From positions 1 through 42,333 of the forward strand of contig QZJS01000017.1 of the NCBI GenBank assembly GCA_003597945.1: a stretch of DNA of 42,333 bases, written 5' to 3'. Every line of letters begins with the position of its first letter. Within the stretch, counting starts at the first letter, position 1. Position numbers and translations under genes: made by a program. Origin of the DNA: Desulfobacteraceae bacterium (GTDB lineage Bacteria; Desulfobacterota; Desulfobacteria; Desulfobacterales; Desulfosalsimonadaceae). The notes beneath the pieces were generated by a model. The model was given only the letters and a program-made list of their open reading frames with translations. It had not been told where the DNA came from and ran no database searches. Shown here in pieces: positions 7,381-14,162 of the stretch.

Positions 7381-7896
7381 TTATCCCGATCGCCGATTCT
7401 TGAAATAAAGACCGGCAAAGCAGAGATTGCCGATAAGGCTTAACCCGGCGATCAGCTTAAGGCCGGTGTGGGAATGTTCGTGGGATTCGGCCTGGACACG
7501 GGGGTGCGTTGTCGGTTGATCACCCCCGCCTTCCGCATCGGATTTGCCGTCTTTTGTTGAAGGGGCCTTTACCGTGATAATCCCTTCGGCCCGGTGTCCC
7601 ATGCCGTCATTGACCACCACCCGCCAGGCCCCGGGCGTTTCCGGGTAAAAGGCGAACCGCCCCTGCTGATCGGTCCGGCCATTCTGGTATTCGATGTCGG
7701 TGTTTTCTGGGCCGAACACCATGGTTTCGGCATAACTCATGGGTTGACCGTCGGCATAGAAAAAAGAAACGGCAACGGCCCGGGTATCGTCGATCAGGCG
7801 ATAGTCGATGCCGTGAGCAAGGGCCGGGTCCGGATGATGCAGGCACAGCATTCCGTAAAGGCCTGTGCAGAAAAAAAACAACTGAAATAATCTCAT
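7381..7896 (-). CDS. Membrane-anchored periplasmic protein resembling nickel/cobalt-uptake accessory proteins (NikL-like)
   Basis: 171 residues: signal peptide (LFFFCTGLYGMLC, residues 5-27), a periplasmic beta-rich domain of the carboxypeptidase-regulatory/DUF4198 type (residues 28-110; SFFYADGQPMSYAETMVF, then GRTDQQGRFAFYPETPGAWRV), a Gly/His/Glu-rich linker (ESHEHSH near 139-145), and one C-terminal membrane helix ending in KNRRSG. The domain order and His-rich linker resemble NikL/NikK-type accessory components of nickel or cobalt ECF transporters, but no transporter gene is next to it, so metal handling is an inference. The start codon overlaps the trmO stop (ATGA), so the two are translationally coupled. 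Confidence 0.6.
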   Translation of the reverse strand: MRLFQLFFFCTGLYGMLCLHHPDPALAHGIDYRLIDDTRAVAVSFFYADGQPMSYAETMVFGPENTDIEYQNGRTDQQGRFAFYPETPGAWRVVVNDGMGHRAEGIITVKAPSTKDGKSDAEGGGDQPTTHPRVQAESHEHSHTGLKLIAGLSLIGNLCFAGLYFKNRRSG

Positions 7897-8456
7897 TTTA
7901 TTACCTCATCATCGCTTTCAAGATCCGCGTGAAGCTGTTTCAGCCAGTCCGGAAACAAGGGGTTTTCCGGTGCGTCATAGATGCCGGTAAAGGGCTTGAC
8001 ATCGATCACGGGGCTGCCGTCTAAAGCCTCAAGGCCTTGAACTCGCATTATGTTTTCATTCCGCTCCAACAGCCGGACCACCGACACCAGCACGGGATTG
8101 GGCCGGGCCGGGCTCCGGGTGGCGAAAATGCCCTTTAAGGGGATGTCCTTGCGGCCCATGGGGTGGACCTGGCGCAGGTTGCGGCGCTCTTCCGGAATGC
8201 GGTGGGGCCAGTAGAGCACCATGATGTGGGAAAAATCCTCAATTCCCTCCAGGATGCCTTCAAGAGCGGGATCAATCACCACGTCGGCGATCAGGGTTTT
8301 GATCTGTTGATGCTGTTTCCGTGCTTTTTTCATCCGGGCCGCCGGATCATCATCGCCAAAGGGCAAAAATGTCGGCGTATCGATTTTACTGCGCACCACC
8401 CCCACCGGCCGGAGGATGATATCCGTATGGACGAATTCTTGATCAGATATCGGCAT
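7893..8456 (-). CDS. trmO: TrmO-like (YaeB/TsaA family) tRNA t6A N6-methyltransferase
   Basis: 187 residues. PVGVVRSKI at residues 17-25 and the block ATRSPARPNPVLVSVVRLL (residues about 112-130), followed by EALDGSPVIDVKP, are the signature of the TrmO/YaeB/TsaA beta-barrel. In Escherichia coli TrmO uses S-adenosylmethionine to methylate N6-threonylcarbamoyladenosine at position 37 of threonine tRNA. A segment at residues 35-60 rich in Lys/Arg (RMKKARKQHQQ) is an insertion compared with the E. coli protein. Archaeal and deltaproteobacterial members often lack the C-terminal tRNA-specificity domain, as this one does. Its target is therefore less certain than the fold. It is the first gene of a two-gene unit with the membrane protein at 7381. 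Confidence 0.75.
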   Translation of the reverse strand: MPISDQEFVHTDIILRPVGVVRSKIDTPTFLPFGDDDPAARMKKARKQHQQIKTLIADVVIDPALEGILEGIEDFSHIMVLYWPHRIPEERRNLRQVHPMGRKDIPLKGIFATRSPARPNPVLVSVVRLLERNENIMRVQGLEALDGSPVIDVKPFTGIYDAPENPLFPDWLKQLHADLESDDEVIK

Positions 8457-8861
8457 ATGCGGCTTCCTTTAAATGATAATTTTTACGCGTGCAACATGAT
8501 TTGACGGGATCGCGCCCCAAACGACATTTGCTGTGAAAAATCCGACGTATCACGAAACCGTCATGATGTAAGATTTACAGCAGTGCGGTTAAAAGTCAAG
8601 GGTCAGGCCTGCACTCATGATCACGCCCGGAGCGTTGGTGTCTCCGGGGAGAGGGTTCAGCGGTTCGGTGCCGGAAGCATCGGCGATGTCTCGAAGGGGT
8701 GGGTTCCGGACGGCCGGGAAAAAAGGTAAGTCGCTGCCCATTACAACCATTAATCCGGACTTGCGCGACGTCGCCAAGTCTCAAATGGGCAGTCGGGAGT
8801 CGGTTTCAGCCGCTGGTCATTATATGATATTCGGGTCGGAATGATGCCGAATAAAAAACAG
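8457..8861. other. Gap between trmO and the Phd operon
   Basis: About 400 bases. Apart from the possible beta-barrel remnant at 8589-8777, nothing gene-like is seen: the plus-strand open frame 8617-8844 is an antisense shadow of that remnant without a ribosome site. Confidence 0.5.
8589..8777 (-). pseudogene. Possible 3' remnant of an outer-membrane beta-barrel gene
   Basis: The minus-strand frame encodes about 60 residues ending in GVIMSAGLTLDF-stop. A terminal aromatic residue after alternating small and hydrophobic residues is the C-terminal beta-signal of outer-membrane barrels, and the preceding NPLPGDTNAPG resembles a loop before the last strand. The only start is a TTG without a ribosome site, and a TGA lies two codons upstream, so most of the gene is missing. 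It sits just outside the tonB operon, which could mean a lost receptor or porin, but the fragment is too short to be sure. Confidence 0.3.
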
Positions 8862-8899
8862 TTGATTGCTCCTGATTTTGTATGTTATTATGTACAAAA
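8862..8899 (+). promoter_or_regulatory. Promoter and operator of the Phd antitoxin gene
   Basis: TTGATT (8862-8867), an 18-base spacer and TATTAT (8886-8891) form a sigma70-type promoter. TTTTGTA (8876-8882) and TACAAAA (8893-8899) form an inverted repeat flanking the -10 box, and a third TACAAAA (8916-8922) runs into the start codon. Three half-sites around the -10 and the ribosome site suit cooperative autorepression by a Phd/YefM antitoxin. Confidence 0.65.
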
Positions 8900-8921
8900 T
8901 TAATATCAAAAGAGGTACAAA

Positions 8922-9203
8922 ATGCAAAAGTTCAAAATTGATCAAGACATCAGGTCAATGTCGGAGGTCAGAAATGCCATGGCTTCCTACATCAAACAAG
9001 TCCATAACACAAAGCGCCCGGTTATAATTACGCAGCACGGCAAAGGCGTTGCCGTACTGTTGGGCGTAAATGAATTTGAAGCGATGCAGGAAAAAATTGA
9101 GCTTCTTTCAGACGTCCAAACATCTCTCAACCAACTGGCAAAAGAAGAAGGGATCTCGCACCAAAAGGCGAAAGATCTATTATTAAAGCGAGTTCCTGAA
9201 TGA
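8922..9203 (+). CDS. Phd/YefM-family antitoxin
   Basis: 93 residues. The N-terminal half has the Phd/YefM pattern: MSEVRNAMASYIKQV, then KRPVIITQHGKGVAVLLGVNEFEAM, which forms the DNA-binding dimer. The C-terminal half (SLNQLAKEEGISHQKAKDLLLKRV) would be the toxin-binding helix. AGAGG lies five bases before ATG 8922. It is followed with an ATGA overlap by a toxin gene that is truncated, so it is probably an orphan antitoxin. The operator half-sites upstream suggest it still regulates itself. Confidence 0.8.
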   Translation: MQKFKIDQDIRSMSEVRNAMASYIKQVHNTKRPVIITQHGKGVAVLLGVNEFEAMQEKIELLSDVQTSLNQLAKEEGISHQKAKDLLLKRVPE

Positions 9204-9289
9204 AAATAGTGTGGTCGCCGCTTGCTGTTGAAAGGGCATCAGAAATAAATAAAAAGTCGGTTTTGTTTGATAGAGTCCGGACTTATTAA
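9200..9289 (+). pseudogene. Truncated ParE/RelE-type toxin
   Basis: ATG 9200 overlaps the antitoxin stop. The first 16 codons (MKIVWSPLAVERASEI) match the start of ParE-like toxins, which usually continue into IAEYIA and run to about 95 residues. Here the reading changes to NKKSVLFDRVRTY and stops at TAA 9287-9289, giving 29 residues. The catalytic or gyrase-binding part is absent, so no active toxin is expected. The break at about 9248 looks like the edge of a deletion. Confidence 0.65.
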
Positions 9290-9340
9290 ACGACAGATAA
9301 ATATGGAAACGCCGGCTGATTCCTTGACGATGCAAAGAAG

Positions 9341-9985
9341 TCACATCAGCTCAAAAACAATGACGATTTCCATGGAGACCGGGCCGGAAAACAGATGCCG
9401 TGGGGGGCGGGGAAAAGGGGCCGAATCCCGGACGGCGTCTAAAGCCGCCTGGTTAAGCATTTCATGGCGTGATCCGTCAATCAGGGAAACCGACGCCAGG
9501 GTGCCGTCCGGATTGATGACGAAGCTGACTTTCACCCGGCCCTGGAGCTGGCGGTTCCGGGCCGCCGTGGGATACTGCTTGTGGCTTTCGATTTTCAGAC
9601 GCACCATGCCCGCGTAATCCGCGGCGGAATCGTAAGGGCCGGGATCGCCCTGGGGCATGGACCAGGCCACGGCCTCCGGTGAAGGCGCGTCCGGCGTCAT
9701 GTCTTGCACCGGCGCGACATCGGGCGTCGGCGGCGTGACAGGGGCGGGGCGCACGGGGGTTACTTCCGGCGCGGTGGGCGGCAGGGTCGGCGTCCGGCGC
9801 CGGGGCGGCACGGGAATGTCCCGAGCCTGGGGCCGGGCGTCCCGGATTTCCAGTTCGATAAAGGCCGTTTCCCGGGACCGGTAGAGTTCGGCGATCTGAA
9901 ACAGCAGAACCGCGTGGATCGCGATGGAGACCAGGACAAAACCCCGCAGAAGCCAGTTGGGCTTTTTGACGTCTCCGTTATTCAA
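9341..9985 (-). CDS. tonB: TonB-family energy-transducing protein
   Basis: 214 residues starting at TTG 9985, chosen because GGAGG lies five bases upstream and no ATG occurs before the membrane helix. Residues 12-34 are a single membrane anchor, 50-100 a Pro/Thr/Val-rich periplasm-spanning linker, and 125-214 the TonB C-terminal domain (KQYPTAARNRQLQGRV, FVINPDGTLASVSLIDGS, LNQAALDAVRDSAPFPRPP). It carries proton-motive energy from ExbBD to outer-membrane receptors. It is the last gene of the operon, 15 bases after exbD. No receptor is encoded next to it apart from the possible remnant at 8589. Confidence 0.9.
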   Translation of the reverse strand: MNNGDVKKPNWLLRGFVLVSIAIHAVLLFQIAELYRSRETAFIELEIRDARPQARDIPVPPRRRTPTLPPTAPEVTPVRPAPVTPPTPDVAPVQDMTPDAPSPEAVAWSMPQGDPGPYDSAADYAGMVRLKIESHKQYPTAARNRQLQGRVKVSFVINPDGTLASVSLIDGSRHEMLNQAALDAVRDSAPFPRPPRHLFSGPVSMEIVIVFELM

Positions 9986-10000
9986 AACGCCTCCGCATGA

Positions 10001-10408
10001 TTACAACCCTTTTTCCGTGGCCAGAAACAGCCGCCCGGCCCCGGCGGCCTTGGCCGTGTCCATGACCTGCACCGCCTTGTTGAGCACCACAAAACGATCC
10101 GCCCGGATCACCACCAGCCGGTCCGGACCCTGTTGGATCAGGGTTTGCAGCCGGGTGAACAGCTCGCTGATGGGAAGTTCCGTATTTTCCAGAAAGGCCC
10201 GGCCCTGGGCATCCACATAAATGGTGATTTCCTGCTGGACCTGGGGCTTGGACGCCTCGGCCTGGGGAAGATTGATGTCGATGCCTTCTTCCACGATGAA
10301 ATTGGTGGTCAGCAGAAAATAGACCAGCAACAAAAATACGATGTCGATAAGGGCGGTTAAGGGCGGCTGAACTGCGTACCGGGCCCGCTTTTTCCGATGC
10401 ACCAGCAT
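10001..10408 (-). CDS. exbD: ExbD/TolR-family biopolymer transport protein
   Basis: 135 residues: short cytoplasmic N-terminus, one membrane helix (residues 17-38; LTALIDIVFLLLVYFLLTTNF) with the conserved Asp (Asp22) that carries protons in ExbD/TolR/MotB, and a periplasmic domain (residues 42-135) with IYVDAQGRAFLEN and RLVVIRADRFV. The start is three bases after the exbB stop, with GGAGGA inside the end of exbB as ribosome site. It forms the proton channel with ExbB. Being next to tonB rather than tolA/tolB argues for the ExbD role over TolR. Confidence 0.9.
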   Translation of the reverse strand: MLVHRKKRARYAVQPPLTALIDIVFLLLVYFLLTTNFIVEEGIDINLPQAEASKPQVQQEITIYVDAQGRAFLENTELPISELFTRLQTLIQQGPDRLVVIRADRFVVLNKAVQVMDTAKAAGAGRLFLATEKGL

Positions 10409-10411
10409 GGG

Positions 10412-11026
10412 TTATTTCCTCCGGAGGCCCGAAAGGCTCTTGATGAGGCGCACGGTGCCGTCCTGGAGCCGGGCCTCGTATTGATCCACCTGGGCCGCAA
10501 GGTAACTGTGGGCCACCATGGTGGGCAGGGCCACGGACAGCCCCAGGGCCGTGGTGAGCATGGCCTCCCAGATGCCGCCGGCCAGCACCGCGGCATTGAC
10601 CTTGCCGCCCATCTGCTGGATCACCATGAAGGCCTTGATCATGCCGATGACCGTTCCCAGCAGCCCGAGAAGGGGGGCGATATTGGCGATGGTGGCCAGG
10701 GATTGAAGATATCTGGACAAATCCCGGACCTCGGTTTCCGTGGCATGCACCAGGACCATCTCCAGGGTTTCCTGGTCCTGGTTGCCGACGTCTAAGCCCT
10801 GGGAAAGGATGCGGCCCATGGGGGACCGGCTTTCACCGGCGGCCCGCCGCGCGCCGGCCATGTCCCCGGCCGTAACGGCGTCAGCCACCCGTTCGGCCAC
10901 GTGCCGGCCCCGCTTGCGCAAAATGGCGAACCGGATCACCCGTTCGGCGAAAATGGCCAGGGCCAGGACCGAGCAGAGCAGAATGGGGGTGACAAGGATG
11001 CCCCCTTTGGCAAGAAATTCAAGCAT
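10412..11026 (-). CDS. exbB: ExbB/TolQ/MotA-family proton channel protein
   Basis: 204 residues with three membrane helices: residues 8-30 (ILVTPILLCSVLALAIFAERV), about 115-137 (IANIAPLLGLLGTVIGMIKAF) and about 155-177 (MLTTALGLSVALPTMVAH). The APLLGLLGTVIGM and GLSVALPT segments are the family signature and line the channel pore. The cytoplasmic stretch between helices 1 and 2 is Arg-rich. GGAGG sits seven bases before the ATG. With exbD and tonB directly downstream it should power TonB. A 95-base gap separates it from the repeat-protein gene on the same strand. Confidence 0.9.
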   Translation of the reverse strand: MLEFLAKGGILVTPILLCSVLALAIFAERVIRFAILRKRGRHVAERVADAVTAGDMAGARRAAGESRSPMGRILSQGLDVGNQDQETLEMVLVHATETEVRDLSRYLQSLATIANIAPLLGLLGTVIGMIKAFMVIQQMGGKVNAAVLAGGIWEAMLTTALGLSVALPTMVAHSYLAAQVDQYEARLQDGTVRLIKSLSGLRRK

Positions 11027-11121
11027 GATCAGCCTCCGCTTGTAGTATTTTTAAATATAACGGTATTGGATTTCAAATTCCAGCGGTCGATAAGCAGTGT
11101 TCGGCTATAACCATCCGGGTT

Positions 11122-12648
11122 CTATGGTGATTCCGTCTCGTACGTTTTTTCAATATCCGGCGTGCCGTCAAGATTGATGTCCTCGCTCCGGGAAATGATG
11201 GCGCCCGCGGCGTCATAGATTTCCCAGAGATCCGGCCGGCCGTCGGCGTTGCGGTCCTCGGCCACCCGGTGGATCCGGCCGTTGACGTAATCATACCAGG
11301 TGTCGATTTTGCCGTCGCCGGTGGTGTCTTTTTCACAGGCCACGCCCACCTCGTTTTCATCAAAATGCCAGATCATATCAAGCGGACCGTCGTCTCTGGT
11401 CGCCTCCCGGGTTTGGGTGATCCGGCCCTTTTCATCGTATGTTTCCACCAGGGCCGGCCGGCCGGTCTCCGGGTCAAAGACTTCCTTGAGGCGCATCACC
11501 TCCGCTTGATAGGCCCGGCGTTCCAGAAGGATCTTGCCGTCGCCGTTATAGATTTCCACTACCATGGACCAGTCGGGATCATCAAACCGCTGAACGGTAT
11601 CGAATCGGCCGTCGCCGGTGGTGTCCAGCTGCGCCCGAATCCGATGTCCGTCTTTATATTCCATTCGGGCGTCGATTTTTCCGTTGAAATCGCGGTCCTG
11701 TTCGGCCCGCGTCATCTGGCCGTCTTCATAATGGTGCCAGGTATCGATGACGCCGTCGTCATTGTGATCCTGCTCGACGTTTACCATCACGCCGTCTTTG
11801 TAATATTGAAATGAATCCATCCGACCGTCGCCGTTGGTGTCGGCCTCGACCTTGAGGGTTCGGCCCTGGTCATCGAAAAAAATGACGCGCACGGGTTTTT
11901 CGCGACCGGGTTCGGTAATAACCTGGCGCGCCGGGGTTCCCTTTTCGTCAAATTCCGTAAAACGGTCCATTTCTCCGTCTTGGTCGGTGTCTTCCTCCCG
12001 GGATGTCGCCATGCCGTCCTGAAAGGTTATGCGGACGTCAAAGGCGCCGTCCCCGATAGTGTCCCGGAGTTCTTCGGTCAATTCGCCGTCCCGGTAATGC
12101 CGGATGGTATTCATGGCGCCGTCGCCGGCCGTATCATGAAGGGATTTGACCGGCCGGCCGTTTTCATAATGATATACCGTATTGATCCGGCCGTCGTCGC
12201 CGGTGTCCCGTTCCCAGATCAGGGGCTGTTCATTTTCGTCAAAATCAATGGCCTCCCGGATGCGGCCGTCTTGGTCCTTTTTCTGATGCCGCCGCCGTTT
12301 TCCGTTTTCAAAATAGTCGATGACGGTCATGTGAGAAGGATCGGCGGTTTTCGATTCAATGCGGTCCAGTTGGCCGTCCCGATAATACTGGCGGGTATCC
12401 ATGCGGCCGTCGCCGGTGGAGTCGATTTCCAGGAGCACCAGGTTGTCTTCGTTATCCACATGGGCGATGCGGTCGATGCGGCCGTCTTCATCACTGTCCT
12501 GTTCGATGGCGCGCAGCTCTTCCACAGGGATACTGGAGATATCCTTCTTTTTTTCCCCGGCATGGGACGAATCCGGCAACCCCGGCACGGATGCCGCCAG
12601 CATCAGCGCGCCGATCAATACCATCCATTTGGCGGCGTTTGGCATCAT
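11122..12648 (-). CDS. Secreted Asp/Gly-rich repeat protein with calcium-loop-like repeats, first gene of the tonB operon
   Basis: 508 residues: signal peptide (residues 1-30, cleavage near SSHA-GE), then about 15 tandem units, most 24 residues long, of the form D-x-x-x-D-G-x-x-D-x(4)-Y/F-x-D/N-G. Examples are DTNGDGRMDSFQYYKDG and DHNDDGVIDTWHHYEDG. The first half of each unit resembles the Asp-rich Ca2+ loops of thrombospondin type 3, dockerin and EF-hand repeats; the second half resembles the YxxG turn of MORN/YD-type beta-hairpins. Three units carry 20-30 residue insertions. There is no enzyme motif and no lipobox Cys. It is expected to be periplasmic or surface-exposed and Ca2+-stabilised. 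Same-strand position ahead of exbB suggests joint function with TonB. ATG 12645 is an alternative start. Confidence 0.75.
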   Translation of the reverse strand: MMPNAAKWMVLIGALMLAASVPGLPDSSHAGEKKKDISSIPVEELRAIEQDSDEDGRIDRIAHVDNEDNLVLLEIDSTGDGRMDTRQYYRDGQLDRIESKTADPSHMTVIDYFENGKRRRHQKKDQDGRIREAIDFDENEQPLIWERDTGDDGRINTVYHYENGRPVKSLHDTAGDGAMNTIRHYRDGELTEELRDTIGDGAFDVRITFQDGMATSREEDTDQDGEMDRFTEFDEKGTPARQVITEPGREKPVRVIFFDDQGRTLKVEADTNGDGRMDSFQYYKDGVMVNVEQDHNDDGVIDTWHHYEDGQMTRAEQDRDFNGKIDARMEYKDGHRIRAQLDTTGDGRFDTVQRFDDPDWSMVVEIYNGDGKILLERRAYQAEVMRLKEVFDPETGRPALVETYDEKGRITQTREATRDDGPLDMIWHFDENEVGVACEKDTTGDGKIDTWYDYVNGRIHRVAEDRNADGRPDLWEIYDAAGAIISRSEDINLDGTPDIEKTYETESP

Positions 12649-12684
12649 CAGCGGTTCACTCTTTTCACCAATTTAAATAAAATC

Positions 12685-12733
12685 AAAAAAAAACCACGCA
12701 AACCGGGCCTTTGGCGGTCCCCGGCCTTCGTGG
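12685..12733 (-). terminator. Terminator-like hairpin in the leader of the repeat-protein gene
   Basis: CCACG (12694-12698) pairs with CGTGG (12729-12733) and, inside it, CCGGG (12703-12707) pairs with CCCGG (12720-12724). On the minus strand the stem is followed by nine T (complement of 12685-12693). It lies about 40 bases before the start codon of the gene at 12648, so it could act as an attenuator rather than a simple end of a transcript. Confidence 0.6.
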
Positions 12734-12771
12734 CCTCATGGTTTGGCTTAATCAGTAGAAAATATTATCGC

Positions 12772-12798
12772 AAAAAACAACGCCTTCATGGCGTATTG
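12772..12798 (-). terminator. Second terminator-like hairpin in the same leader
   Basis: CAACGCC (12778-12784) pairs with GGCG-T-A-TTG (12790-12798, one bulged base), with a five-base loop. On the minus strand it is followed by six T (complement of 12772-12777). It is smaller than the hairpin at 12694-12733. Confidence 0.45.
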
Positions 12799-12967
12799 TC
12801 TTAAAAATTAATTAATTATTCCATATGTTTTAAAAGGTCAATATAAAATATTCAAAACTGAATTTCTGAATTTTGCGTGCTTGCAATGGCTGCCTGAAGT
12901 TGATAAATTTCAAAATGATGCAACATGGGGCGCATGAGCGGCATGAACCTTGGCAAGGGAGGAAACC

Positions 12968-13489
12968 ATGGAATTACAGGGTAAAAAAATCGCGATCCTG
13001 ATTGAAGACATGTTTAATGCCTATGAATTCTGGTATCCGTATTATCGGCTCAAGGAAGCCGGCGCGCAGGTGGTGGTGATCGGTACCGGCAGCGCCGAGG
13101 TCTACCAGGGCAAACCCGGGACCACGGCAAAGCCGGATGTGAGCGTGGATCAGATATCGGCCGAAGATTTCGATGGGGTCGTCATTCCGGGCGGTTACGC
13201 GCCAGATCATCTGCGGCGCTACCCCAAAATGGTGCAACTGGTGAAAGATCTGTTTGACGGCGGGAAAGTGGTGGCCGCCATCTGCCATGCCGGCTGGCTG
13301 CTGGCCTCGGCCAAAATTTTGCCCGGCCGGACCGTCACGTCTTTTTTTGCCATCAAAGATGATATAATCCACGCCGGCGCCCATTGGGTGGATGAAGAAG
13401 TGGCGACCGACGGGAACCTGATCACCAGTCGGACGCCCGATGACCTGCCGGCCTTCATGCGCGCCGTTATCGCGGCATTGAAGGGTTAA
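12968..13489 (+). CDS. PfpI/DJ-1 superfamily protein (YhbO-like)
   Basis: 173 residues from ATG 12968 with AAGGGAGGA four bases upstream. The fold signature is complete: Glu13 in the first loop (IAILIEDMFN), GVVIPGGYAP (residues 70-79) and the nucleophile elbow AAICHAGW with Cys106-His107. Members are described as intracellular proteases, chaperones or glyoxalase/deglycase-type enzymes acting on methylglyoxal-modified molecules; which applies here cannot be read from sequence. It is probably cytoplasmic and monocistronic or co-transcribed with the gene 42 bases downstream. Confidence 0.85.
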   Translation: MELQGKKIAILIEDMFNAYEFWYPYYRLKEAGAQVVVIGTGSAEVYQGKPGTTAKPDVSVDQISAEDFDGVVIPGGYAPDHLRRYPKMVQLVKDLFDGGKVVAAICHAGWLLASAKILPGRTVTSFFAIKDDIIHAGAHWVDEEVATDGNLITSRTPDDLPAFMRAVIAALKG

Positions 13490-13531
13490 ATGGCCGGGGC
13501 TTGAAACCGTTTGTCATTGAGGAATATCAAG

Positions 13532-14062
13532 ATGACCCCCAAAAAATTTTATGACTGGCAGACCGCGGGAGGCACGGATGACGTCATGCGTCTTGTGGAT
13601 TGTCTGGAGCGGGCCGATGTGGCATGGTGCGCCATCGGAGGCATCGCCGTGAATCATTGGGCGGACGAACCCATGGTCACCCGGGATGTCGATATTGTCG
13701 TGGCTGCGGAATCGGTGGAAACGGCAAAGAACGTGCTTGAGGAGGCGGGATTCCGGTCGGAATCTTTTACGTGGTCGATCAATTTTTACGGCCATTCCAA
13801 GGTAAGTATTCAATTGAGCACCGAAGATTTCTATAAAGATTTTCCCGGCCGTTCGGTGCCGGCCGATATTCACGGGATTCTCATGCGGGTTGCATCGCTG
13901 GAAGATACCTTGCGCGGGAAGATCAAGGCGTGGCGGGATGCGGAAAGACGACAAAGCAAGAAGATAAAAGACCTTGGCGATATAGCGAGGTTGGTGGAAA
14001 GCCATCCGCATTTATGGGAAATGCTTGATCCGGATTTAAAAGAGATCATTCAAAAGATCTGA
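13532..14062 (+). CDS. Nucleotidyltransferase-fold protein (AbiEii/DUF6036-like)
   Basis: 176 residues from ATG 13532, preceded by TGAGGAA; a TTG at 13511 is in frame but has no ribosome site. The nucleotidyltransferase pattern is visible at residues 32-60: WCAIGGIAVNHWADEPMVTRDVDIVV, where GG and the following D-x-D (Asp54, Asp56) would bind nucleotide and metal. The C-terminal half (SLEDTLRGKIKAWRDAERR, KDLGDIARLVESHP) is the helical tail seen in AbiEii/DUF1814 and DUF6036 proteins. Such proteins are often toxins of type IV or antitoxins of nucleotidyltransferase TA pairs, but no partner gene lies next to it. Substrate unknown. Confidence 0.65.
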   Translation: MTPKKFYDWQTAGGTDDVMRLVDCLERADVAWCAIGGIAVNHWADEPMVTRDVDIVVAAESVETAKNVLEEAGFRSESFTWSINFYGHSKVSIQLSTEDFYKDFPGRSVPADIHGILMRVASLEDTLRGKIKAWRDAERRQSKKIKDLGDIARLVESHPHLWEMLDPDLKEIIQKI

Positions 14063-14162
14063 CGTGAGAGGCGTATATCGCTTTAATCGGCGCAATCCGG
14101 AATGGATTTGGAAGATTTCATATATAGTTTGCAATCGAAAAAGGTTTTATAGGCGATAATCA

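Larger units (their letters stand above)
12649..12967. other. Divergent intergenic region between the tonB operon and the PfpI gene
   Basis: 319 bases without a gene. It carries two minus-strand terminator-like hairpins (listed separately). On the minus strand a TTGACC element (complement of 12835-12840) lies upstream of an AT-rich AATAATTAATTAA stretch and might be the operon promoter, but the -10 box is not clear. On the plus strand AAGGGAGGA at 12955-12963 is the ribosome site for the PfpI gene. Confidence 0.5.

Noticed and set aside
12694-12733. c-di-GMP (GEMM) riboswitch in the tonB-operon leader
   Set aside because: The hairpin lacks the GEMM conserved GCAAA and tetraloop/receptor pattern; it reads as a plain terminator stem.
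11269-12804. Long plus-strand open frames opposite the repeat protein
   Set aside because: They mirror the repeated GAC/GGC codons of the minus-strand gene; no ribosome site, and the minus strand has a signal peptide and clear repeats.
14063-14162. Possible TPP riboswitch before thiD
   Set aside because: Neither the CTGAGA nor the ACCTGATC-type conserved blocks are present in the 100-base leader.
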